5,545 nucleotides of DNA, taken from Nitrospinota bacterium. GTDB taxonomy: Bacteria > Nitrospinota_A > JADGAW01. The position numbers and the translations under genes were made by a program. Positions 1 through 5,545 of this stretch are shown here, one piece after another. Each line of letters opens with the position of its first letter. Within the stretch, counting starts at the first letter, position 1. The stretch lies in NCBI GenBank assembly GCA_015231815.1, contig JADGAW010000157.1, positions 1-5,545 on the forward strand, written 5' to 3'. The notes beneath the pieces are model-generated. The model had not been told where the DNA came from. It was given only the letters and a program-made list of their open reading frames with translations, and did not search any database.

Positions 1-70
1 ATTATTTTTAGTACGCACAGAACTTAATTTCCAGTTACTTTTCAATATTCTATAGTAAAATATCGCCCTT

Positions 71-147
71 TATAATGGCTTTTAGTAGTATCCTAATAAG
101 CTAAAAATACTCAGTAGTTGTTAAAGAGTGTTAAACTTTTTCATAAG
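71..147 (+). promoter_or_regulatory. Candidate promoter region for the tRNA-Leu gene
   Basis: Two weak possibilities are visible in the non-coding stretch ahead of the tRNA. A perfect TATAAT lies at 71-76 but has no good -35 box, and it would give a leader of about 118 bases. Alternatively TTGTTA at 118-123 is followed after 18 bases by CATAAG at 142-147, a poor -10. A small imperfect hairpin (GCTTTTAG at 78-85 with CTAATAAGC at 93-101, one bulged T) follows the first -10. No coding region is supported in positions 1-200. Calling this the tRNA promoter is an inference from position only. Confidence 0.25.
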
Positions 148-200
148 ACCTACAAGTAATTTCAGAGAGTAAAATCTCGGAATCCTGCAACATTCCCCGT

Positions 201-287
201 GCCGGGGTGGCGGAATTGGTAGACGCACAGGACTTAAAATCCTGCGGGGGCAACCCCGTGCCGGTTCAATTCCGGCCCTCGGCACCA
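201..287 (+). tRNA. tRNA-Leu(UAA) with encoded CCA end
   Basis: This 87-base sequence folds as a class II tRNA. The acceptor arm GCCGGGG (201-207) pairs with CCTCGGC (277-283) with one G-T pair, followed by discriminator A284 and an encoded CCA at 285-287. The anticodon stem CAGGA/TCCTG (228-232/240-244) encloses the loop CTTAAAA, giving anticodon TAA at 235-237, which reads UUA and, with wobble, UUG leucine codons. A long variable arm (GGGG-GCAA-CCCC) is typical of leucine tRNAs. The T arm has the expected TTCAATT loop closed by GCCGG/CCGGC. All arms are intact, so the gene looks functional. Open frames read across it on the minus strand are artefacts. Confidence 0.97.
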
Positions 288-344
288 CGTATTGATGGGC
301 AAGTTCAGATTTCCGCTAAATTGCCAGATCCCCAAAAACCTTCG

Positions 345-368
345 ATTGTGCAGTAAATTGTGCAGCAA
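345..368. repeat. 12-bp direct tandem repeat, two copies
   Basis: ATTGTGCAGTAA (345-356) is followed directly by ATTGTGCAGCAA (357-368), matching at 11 of 12 positions. It lies 57 bases downstream of the tRNA end in non-coding sequence. It could be chance, a slippage duplication or a paired protein-binding site. No further copies were noticed in the window. Confidence 0.6.
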
Positions 369-492
369 CAGAATAAGGCTATCAAATTCAAGTTTCCTAC
401 CCTGTGATAAACTCGCTCTCCTTGCCAGTTTGCTGTAACAAAAAATTGTGTACATAAAGCAATGGCAAAGCCCAACAAATCACTTAGTAGGC

Positions 493-498
493 TATAAT
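493..498 (+). promoter_or_regulatory. Candidate -10 box for the carbonic anhydrase-PEPC operon
   Basis: A perfect TATAAT lies 30 bases before the carbonic anhydrase start codon, which would place transcription start near 505 and give a short leader of roughly 25 bases. The bases 17 upstream (GCCCAA at 470-475) do not resemble TTGACA, and there is no extended TGN element, so the call rests on the -10 match and its position. Confidence 0.4.
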
Positions 499-528
499 TT
501 AAGAAATATTTGTGAACAAAAATAAAAG

Positions 529-1149
529 ATGATTACCGTACAAAAAGCATTGAATCGATTAATAGAAGGAAACAAAAGATTTATAAAAGGTGGTGAAGAA
601 AGAAATATATTGACCTGCCAAAAGAAACGAGGAGAGTTTATAGAAGTTCAAACGCCTTTTGCAATTATTCTCGGTTGTTCTGACTCTCGGGTTCCTGCAG
701 AAATTATTTTTGATCAAGGAATCGGAGACCTCTTTGTTATAAGAGTTGCAGGAAATATCGTTGCTCCATCTCAGGTGGGTAGTATTGAATTTGCTGCGGA
801 ACGTTTTGGAACAAGGTTAGTCGTTGTTTTGGGTCATTCTCTCTGTGGTGCAATACAAGCGACTATTGAAGAACTCGAACGCCCCTCTGAAAACAGGTCA
901 CCAAACCTTAAATCAATCGTTGAACGAATTCGTCCATCTGTAGAGCCATTACTGAAAGAAGAGAAAGGGAACGATTTACATCTTTTAACCAAAAAAGCAG
1001 TAAGGGCAAATATTGAGGCATCAGTAAATCAATTAAAGGAGGGATCTTCAATTCTGGAACAATTAATTAAAAACAGTGGGCTTTTAATTGTGGGAGCAGA
1101 GTATTCCCTTGAGACAGGAAAAGTAGATTTTTTTTATGGTATGTCATAG
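529..1149 (+). CDS. Beta-class carbonic anhydrase
   Basis: The product is a 206-residue zinc enzyme of the beta-carbonic anhydrase family, a usual length for bacterial members, interconverting CO2 and bicarbonate in the cytoplasm. The signature GCSDSRVP (residues 49-56) supplies zinc ligand Cys50 and the catalytic Asp52-Arg54 pair. The second signature GHSLCGA (102-108) supplies zinc ligands His103 and Cys106. Between them is the conserved stretch FVIRVAGN (69-76) followed by GSIEFA (84-89). There is no signal peptide or membrane segment. The start is fixed by an in-frame TAA at 523-525, just before AAG-ATG. No Shine-Dalgarno sequence is visible. The next gene, PEP carboxylase, starts 30 bases downstream on the same strand, so the two are probably co-transcribed. 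The enzyme would then supply bicarbonate to PEPC. Other bicarbonate-related roles are possible. Confidence 0.96.
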   Translation: MITVQKALNRLIEGNKRFIKGGEERNILTCQKKRGEFIEVQTPFAIILGCSDSRVPAEIIFDQGIGDLFVIRVAGNIVAPSQVGSIEFAAERFGTRLVVVLGHSLCGAIQATIEELERPSENRSPNLKSIVERIRPSVEPLLKEEKGNDLHLLTKKAVRANIEASVNQLKEGSSILEQLIKNSGLLIVGAEYSLETGKVDFFYGMS

Positions 1150-1179
1150 AGAAAAAATAATAACATCAAATAAATAAGT

Positions 1180-3921
1180 ATGATTGTTGATACCGTTCGC
1201 GATATAAATTTTAAAAAAATTCATGATGACCTGAAGTTTATTATGAATTGTTTTAAGGAAGTCCTGCAAGAGCTGGGGGAAGATGAACTGTCTGAAAGGT
1301 TACCTTGGTTGCATGATGACCGTCCACCCAAAGAAAATATAAAAAAACCACTTCGCACTTCGCAAGCATACTCAATAGCTTTTCAACTCCTCAATATGGT
1401 GGAGGAAAATGCTGCCGTTCAAATGCGACGAGTTATTGAAAAAAAAGGAAACTCCGACAAAATTCCTGGCCTATGGGCTGAAAGCCTTAATCATCTCAAA
1501 CATTGTGGACTCAATGAACATGAGATTGCGGCTCAGTTGCCTGCGAGCAGAATTGAACCTGTATTAACAGCACATCCAACGGAAGCAAAAAGAGGGACAG
1601 TACTGGAATACCACCGCAATCTTTATTTACTCCTTTTTAAACGGGAAAATAAAATTTGGACTCCATCTGAGCTGGAAGGAATTCGTGAGTCGATTAAAAC
1701 TGAGCTGGAGCGATTATGGAGAACTGGTGAAATAAGAATGGAAAAACCAGATGTCGCCTCTGAACGTAAAAATGTTATTTACTACTTGCAAAATGTTTTT
1801 CCAAAGGTTCTTTCTGAACTTGATAGACGATTTTATTACGCTTGGAAACAGGCTGGCTTTGACCAATCCCTCATAGATAATCCACTACAATTACCTCGTT
1901 TGAGTTTTGGCAACTGGGTAGGAGGTGATAGGGATGGACACCCTTTTGTTACCGCAAATGTAACGAAGGAAACTCTGTCAGAGTTCAGATTAACAGCAGT
2001 TGAACTTATTAAAGAACAACTTACTGCTATTGCCTTTAGAATTAGTTTGTCAGAGCTCTTACAAACCCCATCAAAAACACTTTTAAACCGTATTAAAGAA
2101 TTAGCAACACCTCTTGGTGAAGCAGGTGAGAAGGCAATAAAAAGAAATCTAAGGGAACCATGGAGGCAAATTGTTAACCTTATGATTATTAAACTTCCAT
2201 TACCTCAAAATAGTCATATTGCAAAAGAGGAACTGTACTCGTCACCAGATGAGTTAATGAAAGACCTTCTATTATTACGGGAAAATTTGATGGAAGTTAA
2301 AGCAATGAGGATTATTAAGATGGATATTGATCCCCTTATACGATTACTTAAGACCTTCGGTTTTCATCTGGCTGTACTGGATATACGACAAAATAGCCGC
2401 TTTCACGATCTGGCGATATCCCAACTTTTATCTTCAGCAGGACTTAACGGAGAAGACTTCCTCAAGTGGAAAGAAAACGAACGTCTGAAATTTATAAATC
2501 AGGAATTGCTTACACCACGACCTTTTACTCGCTGTGACATTCAACATGGTGCAGAGGCAGAGTCGGTTCTCAGTAGCTATAAGGCTGTTGCAGATCATAT
2601 TCAAAAAAATGGAATTGAAAGTATTGGTTCATTTATTGTCAGCATGACAAGAAATGTATCAGACTTGCTTCTCGTTTATCTGTTGACAAGAGAAGTCGGT
2701 TTAACGAAACAGTCTGAAGATGGTCTATACTCGTTAGTGCATGTAGTACCTCTGTTTGAGACCATTGAAGATCTTCAAAGGGCACCAGAAATATTGGAAG
2801 CATTTCTTACGCACCCATTAACAAAAAAAAGTCTGGAATATAGAATGAAATGTTTAAATCATGAAGAACCAGAGCAACAGGTCATGATTGGTTATAGTGA
2901 TAGTAATAAAGATGGAGGCATACTTGCCAGTTTATGGAACCTTTATCGTGCTCAGGAAAAACTTACATATGTTGGAGAAAAGTTAGGGGTAAAAATACGT
3001 TTTTTTCATGGAAGAGGAGGTACCATTAGTCGTGGAGGAGGACCAACACATCGTTTTATTAAAGCACTTCCCCATAATTCTCTTCAGGGAAAACTCCGGA
3101 TGACAGAACAGGGGGAGACCATTGCACAAAAATATGCAAACCCTTTAAATGCAGCATATAATCTCGAGCTTTTAATTGCAGGAGTAACATGCGAATCATT
3201 AAATAGTGTACATACGAAAAAAGAAAACCATCCTCTTTCTCCCGTAATGGATATACTCTCTGAAAAAAGCAGAGAATCCTATGAAACATTATTGAAGACA
3301 GAAAATTTCATTACTTTTTTCAGGGAAGCAACTCCAATCGATGCTATTGAAGAGAACCAAATTGGCTCAAGACCATCAAGAAGAACAGGAAAACATACCA
3401 TTTCCGATTTAAGAGCTATTCCATGGGTTTTTAGCTGGGGACAAGCCAGGTTTTATCTTTCAGGATGGTTTGGAGTAGGTTCTGCATTAGAGTGGTTGTC
3501 AATTGAAGACAAAAAAACCTTTCAAGCTCTAAAAAAACATTACTTTAACTGGCCACCCATTCATTACATCTTAAGTAATGTTGCAACAACTATTGCCATG
3601 TCAGATAGTGAAATAATGAATGATTATTCACATTTAGTAAAAGATGACAACACAAGAAAAAATATTATGACCCATATTAATAATGAGCATACACGAACTC
3701 AACAAATGTTGGAAAAAATTTATGGCGGTTCATTATCAAAACGCAGGTCTAATATTCATAAACTCATAGAGTTACGTCAGGAAGGACTCAGAACTCTTCA
3801 CCATCAGCAAATAGCTCTTTTGCATAAATGGAGAAATGCTCCAGACAGTAAAGAAGAACTGTTACCTCAACTCCTTCTAACAGTAAACGCTATTGCAAGT
3901 GGGCTTCGTACAACAGGCTAG
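1180..3921 (+). CDS. ppc: Phosphoenolpyruvate carboxylase
   Basis: This 913-residue protein is a full-length PEP carboxylase (E. coli 883 residues) that converts PEP and bicarbonate to oxaloacetate and phosphate, an anaplerotic cytoplasmic reaction. Landmarks in order: catalytic TAHPTE with His132; GNWVGGDRDGHP (244-255); LDIRQNS with Arg403; VPLFET with probable metal ligand Glu527; GYSDSNKD with metal ligand Asp574 and Lys577; the glycine-rich active-site loop FFHGRGGTISRGGG (608-621) with His610, Arg612 and Arg618; EQGE (643-646); GSRPSRR (729-735); LRAIPWVFSW (744-753); and the terminal GLRTTG. All catalytic residues I can align are present. By alignment with E. coli, two aspartate-inhibitor contacts are changed: Lys773 corresponds to Met807 and Asn881 to Thr911, while Arg587 (Arg618) and Arg832 (Arg866) remain. 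The plant-type N-terminal phosphorylation serine is absent. An in-frame TAA at 1171-1173 fixes the start, and no Shine-Dalgarno is visible. It follows carbonic anhydrase by 30 bases, suggesting an operon. Confidence 0.97.
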   Translation: MIVDTVRDINFKKIHDDLKFIMNCFKEVLQELGEDELSERLPWLHDDRPPKENIKKPLRTSQAYSIAFQLLNMVEENAAVQMRRVIEKKGNSDKIPGLWAESLNHLKHCGLNEHEIAAQLPASRIEPVLTAHPTEAKRGTVLEYHRNLYLLLFKRENKIWTPSELEGIRESIKTELERLWRTGEIRMEKPDVASERKNVIYYLQNVFPKVLSELDRRFYYAWKQAGFDQSLIDNPLQLPRLSFGNWVGGDRDGHPFVTANVTKETLSEFRLTAVELIKEQLTAIAFRISLSELLQTPSKTLLNRIKELATPLGEAGEKAIKRNLREPWRQIVNLMIIKLPLPQNSHIAKEELYSSPDELMKDLLLLRENLMEVKAMRIIKMDIDPLIRLLKTFGFHLAVLDIRQNSRFHDLAISQLLSSAGLNGEDFLKWKENERLKFINQELLTPRPFTRCDIQHGAEAESVLSSYKAVADHIQKNGIESIGSFIVSMTRNVSDLLLVYLLTREVGLTKQSEDGLYSLVHVVPLFETIEDLQRAPEILEAFLTHPLTKKSLEYRMKCLNHEEPEQQVMIGYSDSNKDGGILASLWNLYRAQEKLTYVGEKLGVKIRFFHGRGGTISRGGGPTHRFIKALPHNSLQGKLRMTEQGETIAQKYANPLNAAYNLELLIAGVTCESLNSVHTKKENHPLSPVMDILSEKSRESYETLLKTENFITFFREATPIDAIEENQIGSRPSRRTGKHTISDLRAIPWVFSWGQARFYLSGWFGVGSALEWLSIEDKKTFQALKKHYFNWPPIHYILSNVATTIAMSDSEIMNDYSHLVKDDNTRKNIMTHINNEHTRTQQMLEKIYGGSLSKRRSNIHKLIELRQEGLRTLHHQQIALLHKWRNAPDSKEELLPQLLLTVNAIASGLRTTG

Positions 3922-3960
3922 TAACAGGTAAAAAACATAGTCTTGCGATTGGCTCATTTC

Positions 3961-3981
3961 AATAAAAGGGAGTACTTTATT
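3961..3981. terminator. Weak AT-rich hairpin in the convergent spacer
   Basis: AATAAAAG (3961-3968) can pair with CTTTATT (3975-3981) with one bulged A around a GGAGTA loop, 39 bases after the PEPC stop. No clear T-run follows on the plus strand, and the stem is almost all A-T. It is the only hairpin I found in the 112-base gap between the convergent PEPC gene and the minus-strand gene ending at 4034, so it is at best a poor bidirectional terminator candidate. Confidence 0.2.
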
Positions 3982-4033
3982 CTTGGGCACTTCATCTAAG
4001 GTTTAAGCTTTTCCCAGATTGCTTTTTCCCGTT

Positions 4034-4462
4034 CTATCTCTTTTTATAATACCCGTTTTCGTTCAGCTTTGCTTCAACTTCACTGTGCATATTATCAGCT
4101 ATCTGAATATGTATATGAGGAACACCGGCACCACCAGACATAAGAATTCCATAATCCAGTAATTTTTTCATTGTGTCATTTTCCCGTGCTTCAATAATAG
4201 GAACTCGTTTTTCGAAAATCTCAAAAGAATCATCATTAAAGGTACAATATTCAGGATGTTTCTCTTGAAGAGAAAAACCGTTACTCTCCAATAATTCTTC
4301 CACTTTTCCGTAATTGTTTACGGGGATAAATAAGTGAATATGAAGAAAAACATTTTCTTCAGCTACCTTGCATCCCAAATTCAAAAGCTCTTCTTTTAGA
4401 TCTTTTGATAATGCCGCAATTTTTTTTACAGCAATACTCCATTCACCACAATCACTATTCAT
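4034..4462 (-). CDS. Uncharacterised 142-residue protein with duplicated HIH motif
   Basis: I do not recognise the family. The protein is soluble and charged, with no signal peptide or membrane segment. Two stretches resemble each other: residues 40-66 (beginning LHIHLFIPV, then KVEELLESNGF) and 115-141 (beginning PHIHIQIAD, then EVEAKLNENGY). Each reads as a strand carrying His-Ile-His (41-43 and 116-118), a turn, an amphipathic helix ending in N-G-aromatic, and a further strand. A glycine-rich segment MSGGAG (108-113) precedes the second copy. The pattern suggests a tandem beta-alpha-beta or ferredoxin-like (possibly ACT-like) fold, and the paired histidines could bind a metal; both points are speculation. 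The start is supported by a strong Shine-Dalgarno and an in-frame TAG overlapping it at 4472-4474. The gene converges with PEPC and diverges from the PAS gene. Confidence 0.82.
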   Translation of the reverse strand: MNSDCGEWSIAVKKIAALSKDLKEELLNLGCKVAEENVFLHIHLFIPVNNYGKVEELLESNGFSLQEKHPEYCTFNDDSFEIFEKRVPIIEARENDTMKKLLDYGILMSGGAGVPHIHIQIADNMHSEVEAKLNENGYYKKR

Positions 4463-4468
4463 GATTAT

Positions 4469-4473
4469 CTCCT
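4469..4473 (-). promoter_or_regulatory. Strong Shine-Dalgarno for the 142-residue protein gene
   Basis: On the minus strand the sequence reads AGGAG, six bases before the ATG at 4462-4460, with a run of T upstream of it. It is the only clear Shine-Dalgarno among the four protein genes and decides the start, because an in-frame TAG overlaps it. Confidence 0.85.
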
Positions 4474-4619
4474 AAAAAAATAAATATTAATTTAAAATGT
4501 AACAATATTTTAAAACATAGAGGTCTCTTTCAAAGGACAATTTTTTTTTCTTTCTTTCATTGCAACTTCTCCATATATAGCACTTCATCTTGTATAAATA
4601 TAAAACACATTGCTGCCTC

Positions 4620-4638
4620 ATGATTAAAAATTAATCAT
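4620..4638. promoter_or_regulatory. Perfect 8-bp inverted repeat, operator candidate
   Basis: ATGATTAA (4620-4627) and TTAATCAT (4631-4638) are perfect reverse complements separated by AAA. The element touches the minus-strand TATAAT at 4644-4639 and would cover the transcription start of the minus-strand gene. That position suits a repressor-binding dimer site. In DNA this AT-rich, a chance palindrome is possible. Confidence 0.4.
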
Positions 4639-4644
4639 ATTATA
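4639..4644 (-). promoter_or_regulatory. Candidate -10 box for the 142-residue protein gene
   Basis: The minus strand reads TATAAT here, a perfect -10 match. The bases 16-18 upstream do not resemble TTGACA. Transcription from it would start near 4632 and leave a leader of about 170 bases before the start codon. The sequence is so AT-rich that such matches arise easily; a plus-strand TATAAT also overlaps at 4641-4646. Confidence 0.3.
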
Positions 4645-4723
4645 ATTCTATAAATAACACCACAATTACCTGCACAGCATTGTTTTTACAGAATATTGCT
4701 ACAAACAAGGCCATCTTCCAATA

Positions 4724-4740
4724 TTGGTATCCCTTTTGCT
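4724..4740 (+). promoter_or_regulatory. Sigma-54-like -24/-12 promoter for the PAS sensor gene
   Basis: TTGG (4724-4727) and TTGCT (4736-4740) match the -24 and -12 elements of sigma-54 (RpoN) promoters, with exactly 10 bases between the invariant GG (4726-4727) and GC (4738-4739). The bases between the elements (TATCCCTT) match the GCAC part of the consensus poorly. Start of transcription would be near 4751, about 30 bases before the ATG. If real, the gene would need an ATP-dependent enhancer-binding activator, which is not in this window. Confidence 0.4.
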
Positions 4741-4782
4741 CATAAAAAAAAGTTCCTTTTATTCATATACTAATTACAAAAT

Positions 4783-5545
4783 ATGTTTTACAAACAATGG
4801 TTAGATGAAATTGTAAATCTCAGAAAAGAAATTAATAAATGGGAGCCATCTCAAGAACATGACAAGGCGGCAAGAAGAATGTTTTTTGAGTTCTCGGAAA
4901 AGATGGAGCGGTATATTGAAAAACATATGCTGGAAAGCGAAACAAGACAGTTGCAGGAAATGCAGATCGAAATGGCACTATGCTTTACTGGTGACGCAGT
5001 GTGCATTTCTAACCCTGATGGAGAAATAAGGCTCATTAATCCGGCATTGGAAACCCTCGCAGGAATACCGGGAACAAGCATAATTGGAAATTCTCTTGAA
5101 AAGATTTGGAAAAAAGCTCCTCAAGATGAACTTATTGCTTTAAGGGAATTACTTACAAGAGGAAGAGATCGACGGGATATCTATACGTTAACCACTGGTG
5201 ACAATCAGGAAATAATCGTTGAGATATCAGGAACGCCCATTATTTCACCAACAGGAAAAATTACCAACCATCTTTATATGTTGCGAAACATAACGGAAGA
5301 GGAGGCATTAAAAAAAGGTCTTATTGAACAAAAGGATTTTCTTGAAAAGGTAATAAACCTGACATCAAATCTCATTATTATTCTGGGACCAAAAGGTGAG
5401 TGGAAAATGGACAATCTTGCCGCAAAAACCCTTATCACCGATATGGGAAAAGGTTCCCGTGAAGGATTTGCTGCACAGCTTTTTGCTGAAGTGTACAGAA
5501 AAAAACCTCAGAGCGAAATTAAGGTTGACCTAAACGGCAAGGGAG
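4783..5545 (+). CDS. PAS-domain sensory protein, N-terminal part
   Basis: The reading frame is open to the window edge: 254 codons plus one base, with no stop. Residues 1-65 are highly charged and helical (likely coiled coil), with no membrane segment or signal peptide, so the sensor is predicted to be cytoplasmic. Residues about 66-170 form a PAS domain: GDAVCISNPDGEIRLINPA (70-88), then LETLAG, and a PAC-like end, GTPIISPTGKI followed by LRNITEEEA (167-175). A second PAS domain begins near residue 185 (DFLEKVINLTSNLIIILGPKG) and is cut off. The missing C-terminus probably carries an output domain such as a histidine kinase, a cyclic-di-GMP enzyme or a sigma-54 activator; nothing here decides which. 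The ligand or cofactor is unknown. An in-frame TAA at 4771-4773 fixes the ATG, and there is no Shine-Dalgarno. Confidence 0.88.
   Translation, partial: MFYKQWLDEIVNLRKEINKWEPSQEHDKAARRMFFEFSEKMERYIEKHMLESETRQLQEMQIEMALCFTGDAVCISNPDGEIRLINPALETLAGIPGTSIIGNSLEKIWKKAPQDELIALRELLTRGRDRRDIYTLTTGDNQEIIVEISGTPIISPTGKITNHLYMLRNITEEEALKKGLIEQKDFLEKVINLTSNLIIILGPKGEWKMDNLAAKTLITDMGKGSREGFAAQLFAEVYRKKPQSEIKVDLNGKG

Larger units (their letters stand above)
288..528. other. Non-coding spacer between tRNA-Leu and carbonic anhydrase gene
   Basis: No gene is supported here. A minus-strand open frame covers most of it but runs into the tRNA and gives the nonsense tail typical of translated tRNA genes. The region contains a 12-bp tandem repeat, a weak inverted repeat GGCAA (298-302)/TTGCC (321-325) without a following T-run, and a TATAAT near its right end. 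No second copy of the tRNA 3' end is seen, so there is no direct sign of an integrated element with att sites. Confidence 0.6.
4463..4782. other. 320-base divergent intergenic region
   Basis: This very AT-rich spacer lies between two genes transcribed outward from it. I found no coding frame or RNA gene. Beyond the ribosome-binding site, inverted repeat, minus-strand -10 and sigma-54-like element listed separately, it holds a nine-T run at 4541-4549 followed by TTTC-type repeats, and an imperfect GTC-CTTT/AAAGGAC pairing near 4523-4538 whose loop is too small for a convincing hairpin. TATACT at 4766-4771 could be a sigma-70 -10 for the plus-strand gene, but it has no good -35. Confidence 0.6.

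Noticed and set aside
2..55. Short open plus-strand frame at the left edge that could be the end of an upstream gene
   Set aside because: Eighteen codons with no recognisable motif are not enough to separate it from chance.
234..455. 73-codon open frame on the minus strand ending in the tRNA-Leu gene
   Set aside because: Its C-terminal part is the reverse translation of the tRNA, a familiar artefact; there is no ribosome-binding site and no recognisable domain.
397..483. Minus-strand 28-codon frame ending QQTGKESEFITG-stop, possibly the tail of a decayed integrase next to the tRNA
   Set aside because: An in-frame stop lies immediately upstream at 484-486, no catalytic integrase motif is present, and no duplicate of the tRNA end exists in the window; the resemblance is only impressionistic.
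3059..3289. 76-codon minus-strand open frame inside the PEPC gene
   Set aside because: It lies opposite strongly conserved PEPC coding sequence, including the active-site region, and has no domain features; it is a shadow frame.
4520..4549. Hairpin plus T-run resembling a plus-strand intrinsic terminator
   Set aside because: The pairing arms leave almost no loop, and no plus-strand gene ends upstream; the T-run lies in the probable leader of the minus-strand gene.
4851..5081. 76-codon minus-strand open frame opposite the PAS gene
   Set aside because: The plus-strand frame encodes a clear PAS domain, and the minus frame gives a low-complexity Ser/Ile-rich product; it is a shadow frame.

Overview
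This is an AT-rich bacterial chromosomal segment carrying one tRNA gene, two complete central-metabolism genes, one small gene of unknown function and the start of a sensory gene. The organism cannot be fixed from the window. Three of the four protein genes lack a recognisable Shine-Dalgarno sequence, base composition is low in GC, and bicarbonate-assimilation genes sit next to a soluble PAS sensor. I lean weakly towards an anammox-type planctomycete (Brocadiales), but this is an inference. Another AT-rich chemolithotroph or anaerobe would fit as well.

Layout. Positions 1-200 are non-coding and probably hold the promoter and leader of the tRNA. Positions 201-287 encode tRNA-Leu(UAA) with CCA in the DNA. 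Positions 288-528 are non-coding and contain a short 12-bp tandem repeat. Positions 529-1149 (+) encode a beta-class carbonic anhydrase, followed after 30 bases by a complete phosphoenolpyruvate carboxylase (1180-3921, +). A 112-base convergent spacer separates these from a 142-residue uncharacterised protein on the minus strand (4034-4462), which contains an internal repeat built around two His-Ile-His motifs. The 320-base divergent spacer 4463-4782 holds a perfect 8-bp inverted repeat and a promoter-like site for the minus-strand gene, plus a good sigma-54-like -24/-12 element facing the gene at 4783. That gene, cut by the right edge, begins a soluble protein with one complete and one partial PAS domain.

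How the genes work together. Carbonic anhydrase equilibrates CO2 with bicarbonate, and bicarbonate is the carbon substrate of PEP carboxylase. The pair therefore reads as a compact anaplerotic carbon-fixation operon producing oxaloacetate. The PEP carboxylase keeps its catalytic residues but seems to have lost two of the four residues that bind the inhibitor aspartate in the E. coli enzyme. The divergent pair to the right has no visible functional link to carbon fixation. I found no CRISPR array, insertion sequence or clear novel system. The most notable points are the carbonic anhydrase-PEPC pairing, the altered allosteric site, the duplicated HIH protein and the sigma-54-like promoter.
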